Assembly: GCA_035552395.1 (NCBI GenBank)
Contig: DASZLL010000150.1
Location: 1-21,175, forward strand
Direction of reading: 5' to 3'
Source: Bog-473 sp035552395
GTDB taxonomy: Bacteria > Actinomycetota > Acidimicrobiia > Acidimicrobiales > RAAP-2
DNA: 21,175 bases
Shown: piece after piece, positions 14,617-20,940 of the stretch
Layout of the letters: the number at the start of each line of letters is the position of its first letter
How positions within the stretch are numbered: position 1 is the first letter of the stretch
Notes under the pieces: model-generated
What the model was told of the DNA's origin: nothing
Database searches by the model: none
What the model saw: the letters and a program-made list of their open reading frames with translations, nothing else
Made by a program: the position numbers and the translations under genes

Positions 14617-15264
14617 GTGACAAAAAAGCCTCGGACCAGGACGCCCAGCGCAGGTATGGAGGTGGCGCTCCTCGAGGCGGCGGCCGACATCCTGGAGACC
14701 GAGGGCCCCGACGGGTTGTCCGTGCGCCGGATCGCCGCCGCGGCGGGGGTGGCGCCGATGGGGGTCTACAACCACTTCGAGTCGAAGAACGGGATCATCG
14801 AGGCGCTCTTCATCCAGGGCTTCGACCGGCTCCGCGACGCCCTCGCCGGGATTGCCGACGTCCGCGATCCCTATGAGGCGATGCGCGAGGGCGGCCGTCG
14901 TTACCGCGCCCTCGCACTGGACCACCCGATGGTGTACCAGTTGATGTTCCTGCGGGTCGTCCCGGGGTTCGAGCCCAGTGACCATGCCCTGGAGATCGCC
15001 GCCCGTGCCTTCGATGCCCTCGTTGCCGCGGTCCAGCGCGCCATGGGCGCCGGCGTCCTCGCGGAAGCCGAGCCGACGGAGACGGCCCAGATCATCTGGT
15101 CCAATGTCCACGGCTGGGTCTCTCTCGAGCTGTTAGGCGTCGGGTTCGTCGAAGACCAGGGGGCGGGGTTCGACCACAGCAGCGCCTGCGTCTTAGCGGG
15201 ACTCCGCCCAGGCGCCTTCGATTCGAGGCCGTCCCACCCGAACTACCCGTCCAACCCGAACTAA
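14617..15264 (+). CDS. TetR/AcrR-family transcriptional regulator
   Basis: The 215-residue product has an N-terminal TetR DNA-binding domain. Helix 'VALLEAAADILETEGPDG' leads into the helix-turn-helix 'LSVRRIAAAAGVAPMGVYNHFESKNGIIEALF' (about residues 34-65). The all-helical C-terminal part (about 70-195) would hold the ligand pocket and dimer interface. It ends in a short Pro/Asn-rich tail ('SHPNYPSNPN'). Starting at GTG 14617, with no Shine-Dalgarno, suggests a leaderless transcript from TAAGGT. The divergent DHA2 exporter is its probable target, through the palindromes at 14566-14591. A GC-rich hairpin eight bases after the stop may terminate it. Confidence 0.92.
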   Translation: MTKKPRTRTPSAGMEVALLEAAADILETEGPDGLSVRRIAAAAGVAPMGVYNHFESKNGIIEALFIQGFDRLRDALAGIADVRDPYEAMREGGRRYRALALDHPMVYQLMFLRVVPGFEPSDHALEIAARAFDALVAAVQRAMGAGVLAEAEPTETAQIIWSNVHGWVSLELLGVGFVEDQGAGFDHSSACVLAGLRPGAFDSRPSHPNYPSNPN

Positions 15265-15271
15265 GCGACGC

Positions 15272-15286
15272 CGGCGACGATCGCCG
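15272..15286. terminator. Candidate hairpin terminator between convergent genes
   Basis: CGGCGA-CGA-TCGCCG forms a perfect 6-base-pair GC-rich stem with a 3-base loop, starting 8 bases after the tetR stop. The opposing gene ends at 15322. No U-tract follows on either strand, so it would be a U-less terminator of the sort proposed for high-GC bacteria; chance occurrence in GC-rich DNA is possible. Confidence 0.4.
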
Positions 15287-15321
15287 CTCCTCGCAAGGGG
15301 TCGGAGGCGGCACAGAAACGG

Positions 15322-16002
15322 CTAACGGGGGTCGGGCCGGTCCAGGTTCCAGTGCAGCGCCACGTTGGGGTACCACGTACACGCGTCGTCGGTCTGGTAG
15401 GGGATCATCCCGAAGCGCGTGATGGTGCGCTGACCGCCCTCGTGATCGCCGTAGAGCAGTTCGACGGTGAACGGCTCTGCTTCCTCGATGTCTTTACGCA
15501 CTGCCGCGTAGTCCGGGTCTGAGGGCTCCCGAATCGCGGCCTGCCAGAAGCCGACATCGTTCGGGGCGATGTAGAGGTCCCGCGTCTGTCGCCGGAACTG
15601 GTCGGGCTGGAGGTGCGCCGTCTCGGCGTTGGCCATGTGGGGTACAACCGCCCACCCGACCGCGACTGCGAGCCCCGGCCCGGCGTTGCGGAGCGAAATC
15701 GCCAGATAGATGCGGTCGTCAATGAGCTGCACGATGCCCTGGGCGCCGTCGAGCCGCGCCCAGTGGTTGTCCATCCAACGGATCTTCTGCACGGGGTCGT
15801 CCAGCCGCGATGTGACCAGCACGGGCCGGAGATTGACCCGAAAGGCCTCTTCGGCCACCCGCGCGGAGCGGTTGGCCGAGCGGATGGACGCGAACGTGGC
15901 GATGGCCAGGACGAGCGTCCCGATCGCGGTGGCGAACGACGCGACGGTCGCCCAGTCCGTGGAGGCGAGCACGACCCGAAACGTTAGGCCGGACAGGGCC
16001 AC
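15322..16002 (-). CDS. Membrane-anchored protein of unknown function
   Basis: I do not recognise this protein. The 226-residue frame (GTG start at 16002) has one clear hydrophobic segment near the N-terminus, 'VASFATAIGTLVLAIATFASI' (about residues 20-40), followed by 'RSANRSARVAEEAF', which suggests an anchor and then a short helix. The rest is a soluble domain with many Trp, Asp and Pro residues and apparent beta strands, such as 'RIYLAISLRNAGPGLAVAVGWAVV' and 'FTVELLYGDHEGGQRTITRFGMI'. The 'ISLRNAGPGLA' stretch resembles strands in small periplasmic or cytosolic domains found behind single anchors in many bacterial hypotheticals. A second GTG at 15972 is an equally plausible start. It is convergent with tetR and divergent from the VOC gene; neither indicates a function. 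Confidence 0.65.
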   Translation of the reverse strand: MALSGLTFRVVLASTDWATVASFATAIGTLVLAIATFASIRSANRSARVAEEAFRVNLRPVLVTSRLDDPVQKIRWMDNHWARLDGAQGIVQLIDDRIYLAISLRNAGPGLAVAVGWAVVPHMANAETAHLQPDQFRRQTRDLYIAPNDVGFWQAAIREPSDPDYAAVRKDIEEAEPFTVELLYGDHEGGQRTITRFGMIPYQTDDACTWYPNVALHWNLDRPDPR

Positions 16003-16037
16003 CGGCGTCGGGGCAGGCCTGCTGGCAGACTCGCGGA

Positions 16038-16412
16038 ATGCTGGCCCACGTCTCCATCCAGTGCGCCGACTTCGACCGCAGCGCCGCGTTCTACGACGCG
16101 GTCCTCTCCCCGCTCGGCGGCGTTCGGGTCATGGAGGTGGACGGCGACACCATCGGTTATGGCGTCCCGCCCGCGGCCACTTTCTGGATCGGGCGCCAAC
16201 GGACGGGCGACGGCTCTCGCGAGACGCACCTTGCATTCCTGGCGCCCGACCGCGCCGCCGTCCGGGCGTTCGTCGAGGCCGCCCGTGCGACGGGGGCCGA
16301 AGTCCTGCACGAGCCCAAGGTGTGGCCCGAGTATCACCCGTCGTACTACGGAGGGTTCGTCCGCGACCCCGACGGGAACAACGTCGAGGCGGTCCACCAC
16401 TCCCCCGACTAG
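16038..16412 (+). CDS. VOC-superfamily protein (glyoxalase/bleomycin-resistance type)
   Basis: The 124-residue product has the paired beta-alpha-beta3 layout of the vicinal oxygen chelate fold: first module 'MLAHVSIQCADFDRSAAFYDAVLSPLGG', second module 'ETHLAFLAPDRAAVRAFVEAARATGAEV', ending 'GGFVRDPDGNNVEAVHH'. Predicted metal ligands are H4, H64 and E117, so a metal-dependent enzyme rather than a simple binding protein is plausible. Such proteins act as lyases, isomerases, dioxygenases or drug-binding proteins, and the reaction is not predictable here. The ATG has no Shine-Dalgarno; a weak CAGACT hexamer ends 6 bases upstream. The stop lies 11 bases from the stop of the convergent ABM-like gene. 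Confidence 0.85.
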   Translation: MLAHVSIQCADFDRSAAFYDAVLSPLGGVRVMEVDGDTIGYGVPPAATFWIGRQRTGDGSRETHLAFLAPDRAAVRAFVEAARATGAEVLHEPKVWPEYHPSYYGGFVRDPDGNNVEAVHHSPD

Positions 16413-16423
16413 GCGCCGCCGGG

Positions 16424-16717
16424 TCAGGCGTACATCTGTCCTTCGACCGTCAACCACTCGACACGTGAGGGCGCGGGCGCGTTTGCCTGGGCCAGGGCGG
16501 CACCCAGGCGCGTGTTCATGAACGCCTCCTGCTGCGCCTGGGACTCCCACACCTCGAACACGACCAAGGAGTTCCCGTCCTTGCTGGCGCCCACGTGGCT
16601 CACCATGCCCTCCGGCCAGTCGCCACTGCCGTCGGCGGGTGAGATTCCGAGGATCTCGTTGACCCGGTGGTAGAGGCCGGGATCGCCCGGGAACTCCAGG
16701 ATGATCGCTTCCGCCAT
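16424..16717 (-). CDS. ABM-like small protein (dimeric alpha/beta-barrel fold)
   Basis: The 97-residue product resembles antibiotic-biosynthesis-monooxygenase-like proteins: a first strand 'AEAIILEFPGDPGLYHRVNEILG', a central pair 'GMVSHVGASKDGNSLVVFEVWESQAQQEAFM', and an edge strand 'RVEWLTVEGQMYA'. These small ferredoxin-like proteins dimerise and include cofactor-free monooxygenases, haem-degrading enzymes and proteins of unknown role. The 'VFEVWES...Q..F' block is common in family members of actinobacterial genomes. ATG 16717 is supported by GAAGGAGG upstream; the frame stays open further back, but without family-like sequence. It stands alone between a convergent VOC gene and an upstream lipoprotein gene on the same strand, 91 bases away. 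Confidence 0.75.
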   Translation of the reverse strand: MAEAIILEFPGDPGLYHRVNEILGISPADGSGDWPEGMVSHVGASKDGNSLVVFEVWESQAQQEAFMNTRLGAALAQANAPAPSRVEWLTVEGQMYA

Positions 16718-16808
16718 TGGGATGCCTCCTTCTCCGGAACGCCTCCGGGATCGCAGATGTGACAACGCTACGCCCGCGCGCTCTGAGCCGCCTGGAAAAA
16801 TTGCGCGC

Positions 16809-17666
16809 TCAGCCGTAGAGCGAGACGAAGTAGTGCAGCACGGTCGAGCACACCGCACTCGAGATCGCGGGCAGGGTGCACGTGGCGAGATACGCGCTCG
16901 ACTTGTTCCCTCCGGGCAGGTACAAGACGACCCCGGTTGCGGGGTTGAGGCCGCCAGACGGCGCGCCGGTGCCGGCCGTGCCCGGCGGGTCGACGAAGGC
17001 CACGTCGTTGGCCGACGCCGCCAACAAGGTCTCGGCCGCCGGGTGCGCCGCGCACCCCTTGCCGAGGTCCTGCTGCGTCGCCGTGGCCGCCGCCGGCACG
17101 ACCGGGCAGGCGAGCGACGCGCCCTGCACGGTGCTGGCCCCGGACTCGTACCCCTCGATGGCCTCGACGGCCGACGTGGCGGGGAGGTGCCCACCCGACC
17201 CCGCGGGGGCCGCCTCGCCGCCGGAGGGCTCGAGCAACAGGCCGCCGCTACCGTCGGCCCCGTAGGAGGCCTGGCAGATCCAGTCCCGGGGGCCGAGCAC
17301 CTGCATCACGCCGGCGTCGTCGCTGAAGACGGCGAGGTAGTCGGCTTGGTCCGACGGGACCGAGACCGTCTCGGTGGCGGGCAGCGTCACCTTGGCCGGC
17401 CGGCCGGGCAGCGCGACCGTGGTCGTGCAGGGCGTGACCGTCAGCGCGACCGGCGTCGAAGGTGGGGTCGTGCTGGTCGTCGTCGACGAGCTCGTGGTGG
17501 TCGACGACGTGGCCGGCGCGCTCGATGTAGTGGCGTTCGACGACGCCGACGGCGGGCTGGGCGACGTGCTGCACCCGGCCAGCACGAGCGCGAGCGCCAG
17601 CGCGACGACCCCCACCACTGCACGCGGCGTCGTCAGCGACGCTGCTCGTGGCCCGGGGCGCGGCAT
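16809..17666 (-). CDS. Putative secreted lipoprotein with Ser/Thr-rich linker
   Basis: The 285-residue product starts with a basic N-region, a hydrophobic core 'AVVGVVALALALVLAGC' and a lipobox LAGC with the lipidated Cys at C32. A low-complexity Ser/Thr/Pro linker follows (about residues 33-76), then a domain of about 200 residues that I do not recognise. This domain contains six further Cys (in 'TPCTT', 'DWICQ', 'LACPV', 'GKGCA', 'ATCTL' and 'AVCST'), which could form three disulfides outside the membrane. It is rich in Gly, Ala and Ser. ATG 17666 is preceded by GGAGG; an upstream ATG at 17681 is in frame but has a poorer site. A surface-anchored role is well supported, the molecular function is not. 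It is 61 bases downstream of the acyl-CoA dehydrogenase on the same strand. Confidence 0.8.
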   Translation of the reverse strand: MPRPGPRAASLTTPRAVVGVVALALALVLAGCSTSPSPPSASSNATTSSAPATSSTTTSSSTTTSTTPPSTPVALTVTPCTTTVALPGRPAKVTLPATETVSVPSDQADYLAVFSDDAGVMQVLGPRDWICQASYGADGSGGLLLEPSGGEAAPAGSGGHLPATSAVEAIEGYESGASTVQGASLACPVVPAAATATQQDLGKGCAAHPAAETLLAASANDVAFVDPPGTAGTGAPSGGLNPATGVVLYLPGGNKSSAYLATCTLPAISSAVCSTVLHYFVSLYG

Positions 17667-17727
17667 CTGCTCTCCCTCCATGCGTGCCTGCTCGAGTCCC
17701 GCTCGAGCCCCGAGCAGGCGACGCAAC

Positions 17728-19029
17728 CTAGGCGTCGACGGTCAGGCTCTGCAAGAGGTCGGCGAAGCGCCGTTGCGCCTCGGCCCGACGCGTCGGGATG
17801 TGCTCGGACGGTACCTCACGGGGCGAGTAGCGCTTCAGCACCTGGCGCGCCACGGTCTGGCGATGGACCTCGTCGGGCCCGTCGTAAATGCGCGCCGCCC
17901 GGGCCGCCCGGTACATGTGCTCCAAAGGCAGGTCGCAGGAGAAGCCCAGCGACCCGTGCACCTGGATCGAACGGTCGATCACGTCGTAGAGCACCTTCGC
18001 CCCGAAGTACTTGATCATGGCGATCTCGACGCGCGCCGCCTGCGCGCCCTCGGTGTCCATCTTCCACGCCGCCTGCAGCGTCATGAGCCGGGCGGCCTGC
18101 ATCTCGGCCGCCGAATCGGCGATCCAGTTCTGGATCGTCTGCTTCTCGGCCAGCGTCGACCCGTGGACGTAGCGCGACACGGCCCGCTCGCACAGCATGT
18201 CGAAGGCACGGCGGGACTGGCCGAGCCACCGCATGCAGTGGTGGATGCGCCCCGGCCCGAGGCGCTTCTGCGCCAGCGCGAACCCCGAGCCCTCACGCCC
18301 GATCAGATACGCCGCCGGGACCCGCACGTCCGTGTAGATGATCTCGGCGTGGTTGCCGAAACGCCCGAACGGCGTGTCGGGGTCCTCCATCGTGGCGACG
18401 TCGCGCACGATGTCCACCCCGGGTGTCGTGACCGGCACGATGATCATCGACGACCCTTGATACGGGTGCACGTCGGGGTTCGTCACCGCCATCACGATGA
18501 GGAAGTCCGCCACCGAGCCGTTCGACGTGAACCACTTGTGGCCGTTGATGACCCACTCGTCGCCGTCGCGCACGGCCGACGTCGCTAGCAGCGTCGGGTC
18601 CGATCCCGCCGTGTTGGGCTCGGTCATCGAGAAGGCAGAGCGCAGCTCGCCGTCGAGCAGGGGCTGCAGCCACCGCGCCCGCATCGCCTCGTCGCCCGTC
18701 TCCTCGATCCCCACCGCCAGCAACTCCGCGTTCCCCGAGTCCGGTGCGTTGTTGCCGAACACGACAGGGGCCAGCGCCGACTGCCCGAGGATCTCGTGCA
18801 TCAAGCCGAGCTTCACCTGCCCGAAACCCATGCCCCCGAGCGCTGGCGGCAGGTGCGCTGCCCACAGCCCCTCGGCCTTCACCCGTTGCTGGAGCGGCCG
18901 GATGATCTCGCGCACCTGGTCGTACGTCAGGTCAAGCGTCTCGAGCGGGAACACCTCCTCGCGCACGAAGCCGCGCATCCACGCGAGCTTCTCCTCGAAC
19001 TCGGGCTCGGTCGAGAAATCCCAGGCCAT
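17728..19029 (-). CDS. Acyl-CoA dehydrogenase (ACAD10/11-like)
   Basis: The 433-residue product is an FAD-dependent acyl-CoA dehydrogenase. The FAD/substrate block 'AFSMTEPNTAGSDPTLLATSAVRDGDEWVINGHKWFTSNG', the middle block 'RLGPGRIHHCMRWLGQSRRAFDML', and the C-terminal 'QVHGSLGFSCDLPLEHMYRAARAARIYDGPDEVHRQTVAR' are all present. The 'YDGPDEVH' motif carries D383 where medium-chain enzymes have the catalytic Glu of 'YEGT', a feature of the ACAD10/11-like group. The likely role is oxidation of a fatty or branched acyl-CoA, with electrons going to ETF. ATG 19029 follows GAAGGAG. The gene is divergent from bioB with 75 bases between, so the two may share a regulatory region. No other beta-oxidation gene is in the window. 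Confidence 0.9.
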   Translation of the reverse strand: MAWDFSTEPEFEEKLAWMRGFVREEVFPLETLDLTYDQVREIIRPLQQRVKAEGLWAAHLPPALGGMGFGQVKLGLMHEILGQSALAPVVFGNNAPDSGNAELLAVGIEETGDEAMRARWLQPLLDGELRSAFSMTEPNTAGSDPTLLATSAVRDGDEWVINGHKWFTSNGSVADFLIVMAVTNPDVHPYQGSSMIIVPVTTPGVDIVRDVATMEDPDTPFGRFGNHAEIIYTDVRVPAAYLIGREGSGFALAQKRLGPGRIHHCMRWLGQSRRAFDMLCERAVSRYVHGSTLAEKQTIQNWIADSAAEMQAARLMTLQAAWKMDTEGAQAARVEIAMIKYFGAKVLYDVIDRSIQVHGSLGFSCDLPLEHMYRAARAARIYDGPDEVHRQTVARQVLKRYSPREVPSEHIPTRRAEAQRRFADLLQSLTVDA

Positions 19030-19091
19030 CGGTGCTCCTTCTCCCCGCCGCGCCGCATCGGCTCGGCTGTCGGGGGTCCCCACCCTGCCAC

Positions 19092-19097
19092 TACCGT
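19092..19097 (+). promoter_or_regulatory. Candidate leaderless -10 element of bioB
   Basis: TACCGT is followed by GGGCGCC and the GTG at 19105. The stretch is nearly the same as the one before the methyltransferase at the left edge. Its position supports 19105 rather than the in-frame GTG at 19096 as the start codon. Confidence 0.45.
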
Positions 19098-19104
19098 GGG
19101 CGCC

Positions 19105-20196
19105 GTGACCACCACGCCTGTCGCCTTCCGTTCGGGCGCGTCCGCGACCGAGTCGTTGGACAGCCCACCGCCTCTGCCCCAAGTCGCCCTGAGTGCGGCG
19201 GACAGGGCCGTGATCGCCCGCGCCGAAACAGCCCTCCTCGACGAGCGGCGGCTCCTCGGCGGCGACGAGCTCGCCGCCCTCGCCGCGCTGCCCGACGGCG
19301 CCGTCATGAACCTCGCCGCGCTGGCCCACCAGGTCCGCCTCGCCTGGTGCGGCCCCGAGGTCGAGGTCGAGGGCATCCTCTCGGCCAAGACGGGCGGCTG
19401 CCCCGAGGACTGCCACTTCTGCTCGCAGTCGTCGCGCTTCGACACGCCGGTCAAGGCGACCCCGTTCCTCGACCCCGACGAGGTCCTCACCGCCGCCCGC
19501 GAGACGGCCGCTCTCGGCGCGTCCGAGTTCTGCATCGTGCTCGCCGTGCGCGGACCCGACGAGCGGACGCTGCAACGGATCCTCGACCTGGTGCCCCTGA
19601 TCCACCACGAGACGGGCCTCAACGTCGCGGTCAGCGCGGGCATCCTGACCGCGGACCAGGCTCGGCGCCTGGCCGAAGGCGGCGTGCACCGTTACAACCA
19701 CAACGTCGAGACCTCGCAGTCGTTCTTCCCCTCCATCGTCACGACCCACACCTGGGCCGAGCGGGCCGACACCTGCCGGCTGGTCAAGGACCACGGGATG
19801 GAGCTGTGCTGCGGCGCGCTCCTCAACATGGGCGAGACCGACGCCCAGCGCGTGGAGTTGCTGACCCAACTTCAGGAGCTCGCGCCGACCGAGGTGCCGC
19901 TCAACTTCCTCAACCCGCGGCCCGGCACCCCGCTCGGCGACCGACCGATCCTCGGCGCCTGGGAGGCCATCCGCTGGATCGCGCTGTTCCGCCTCGCCTT
20001 GCCCTCGGTGATTCTCCGCTACGCGGGCGGGCGCGAGGTGACGCTACGTGACCTGCAGGCCATCGGCATGACGGCGGGCATCAACGCACTGATCGTCGGC
20101 AACTACCTGACCACGCTCGGCCGCTCGGCCAACGAGGACCTGCAGATGCTCGAGGACCTGCGCATGCCGATCGGCGCCCTGAGCGTCGCCATCTGA
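19105..20196 (+). CDS. bioB: Biotin synthase (radical SAM), with Val in place of one [2Fe-2S] Cys
   Basis: The 363-residue product is BioB, which inserts sulfur into dethiobiotin in the last step of biotin synthesis. The radical-SAM [4Fe-4S] motif is C99-PED-C103-HF-C106. The blocks 'YNHNVETSQSFFPSIVTTHTW' and 'LNFLNPRPGTPLG' are typical. Aligning by eye with E. coli BioB, C143 ('EFCIV') matches C97, C235 ('ELCCG') matches C188, and the Arg of 'ILRYAGGRE' matches R260. The position of C128, however, is V176 in 'NVAVSAGIL'. The N-terminus carries about 45 more residues than the E. coli enzyme, as in other actinobacterial forms. The start GTG 19105 is preceded by a leaderless-type -10. bsaP lies 28 bases downstream. 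No bioA, bioD or bioF is in the window. Confidence 0.95.
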   Translation: MTTTPVAFRSGASATESLDSPPPLPQVALSAADRAVIARAETALLDERRLLGGDELAALAALPDGAVMNLAALAHQVRLAWCGPEVEVEGILSAKTGGCPEDCHFCSQSSRFDTPVKATPFLDPDEVLTAARETAALGASEFCIVLAVRGPDERTLQRILDLVPLIHHETGLNVAVSAGILTADQARRLAEGGVHRYNHNVETSQSFFPSIVTTHTWAERADTCRLVKDHGMELCCGALLNMGETDAQRVELLTQLQELAPTEVPLNFLNPRPGTPLGDRPILGAWEAIRWIALFRLALPSVILRYAGGREVTLRDLQAIGMTAGINALIVGNYLTTLGRSANEDLQMLEDLRMPIGALSVAI

Positions 20197-20224
20197 GCCT
20201 TGCCGTGAGGCTCGCTCCGGCCGC

Positions 20225-20404
20225 GTGTCCGTGACCGCACACTGCACGGGCTGTGGCCGGCCACTCGCCGAGTGCGCCGGCTGCGCGCGTGACCTCGATC
20301 CACCTCGTTTCTGCCCCGAGTGCGGCCGCCGCATGACCGTGTCCGTCATCCCCACCGGGTGGGTGGCCCGCTGCCGCGACCACACCGAGTTGAGGTCGGC
20401 GTAA
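20225..20404 (+). CDS. bsaP: Biotin synthase auxiliary protein BsaP-like, small Cys-rich
   Basis: A 59-residue frame starts at GTG 20225, 28 bases after bioB, and ends at TAA 20402-20404. It has seven cysteines: C7-x2-C10, C17-x2-C20, C30-x2-C33 and C50. The C-terminal half reads 'LDPPRFCPECGRRM' then 'VIPTGWVARC', which matches my memory of the mycobacterial BsaP (Rv1590) ending. BsaP has been reported as an auxiliary protein that mycobacterial biotin synthases need to convert dethiobiotin to biotin. The paired CxxC sites suggest a zinc ribbon or an Fe-S/sulfur-handling protein. No in-frame start exists between the bioB stop and GTG 20225; GTG 20231 is an alternative. The identification rests on position and on the motif, with no search run. 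Confidence 0.8.
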   Translation: MSVTAHCTGCGRPLAECAGCARDLDPPRFCPECGRRMTVSVIPTGWVARCRDHTELRSA

Positions 20405-20426
20405 CTCAAAGGTCGGCGTAACTCAA
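20393..20426 (+). repeat. Perfect 17-base tandem duplication over the bsaP stop codon
   Basis: AGGTCGGCGTAACTCAA occurs at 20393-20409 and again at 20410-20426 without any spacer. The first copy contains the last codons and TAA stop of bsaP; the second lies in the intergenic spacer. It looks like a simple local duplication, or a two-copy site for a DNA-binding protein. Confidence 0.85.
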
Positions 20427-20458
20427 TTATCGGCCCGGGTGGAAGTGAAGCTCCTCCC

Positions 20459-20464
20459 TACGAT
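20459..20464 (+). promoter_or_regulatory. Candidate -10 element of the thioesterase gene
   Basis: TACGAT sits in CCCTACGATGG (20456-20466), an 11-base string also found on the minus strand in front of the left-edge methyltransferase. Here it lies 29 bases before ATG 20494, so the transcript would have a short leader that includes the AGGAGG ribosome site. No clear -35 is seen. Confidence 0.35.
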
Positions 20465-20493
20465 GGACCGCACTTGTCAGCCAGGAGGCATCG

Positions 20494-20901
20494 ATGGAAC
20501 CGCAGCCAGGATGGGACAGCGCGTTGGGTCTGCGGATAGAGGAGCTGACCTCGACGCGGGTCGTGGGCTACGTCGACATCGAGGAGCGGCATCACCAGGG
20601 CTATGGCATCGTCCACGGCGGCGTCTGGGCCTCAGTGGTGGAGTCAGTCGGCAGCCACGGCGCCGCGATGGCCGCTCGCGAGATGACCGGCGAGATGGCG
20701 GTGGTCGGGGTCGCGAACTCAACCGACTTCCTGCGGCCCCATCGCACGGGCCGAGTACGGGCAACCGGGACACCGATTCAGACGGGCCGGACACAACAGA
20801 TTTGGCTGGTCGAGATCGAGCGCGAAGGCGACGGCAAGATGGTGGCCCGCGGGCAGCTGCGGGTGCAGAACCTGCCCGCCCCGCCGGACCGTCGAGGCTG
20901 A
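20494..20901 (+). CDS. PaaI-type hotdog-fold thioesterase
   Basis: The 135-residue product is a single hotdog domain of the PaaI / 4HBT type that hydrolyses acyl- or aryl-CoA thioesters. The motif 'GIVHGGVWASVVESVGS' carries H41-G42-G43. E50, nine residues after H41, stands where PaaI has its catalytic Asp and where Arthrobacter-type hydroxybenzoyl-CoA thioesterases have Glu. 'STDFLRPHRTGRVRATGTPI' and 'TQQIWLVEIEREGDGKMVARGQLRVQ' supply the remaining strands. ATG 20494 has a strong AGGAGG at 20483-20488. It is likely transcribed from its own promoter after bsaP. An aromatic-CoA substrate is plausible but not shown by the sequence. Confidence 0.9.
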   Translation: MEPQPGWDSALGLRIEELTSTRVVGYVDIEERHHQGYGIVHGGVWASVVESVGSHGAAMAAREMTGEMAVVGVANSTDFLRPHRTGRVRATGTPIQTGRTQQIWLVEIEREGDGKMVARGQLRVQNLPAPPDRRG

Positions 20902-20940
20902 AGCCGTCCTCAGCAGCCGAGCACGCGAGCTGCGATCGAC

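Noticed and set aside
20387..20407. Inverted repeat GAGTT-N11-AACTC at the end of bsaP
   Set aside because: A short AT-containing stem with a long loop, largely a by-product of the tandem 17-base repeat; not a credible terminator.
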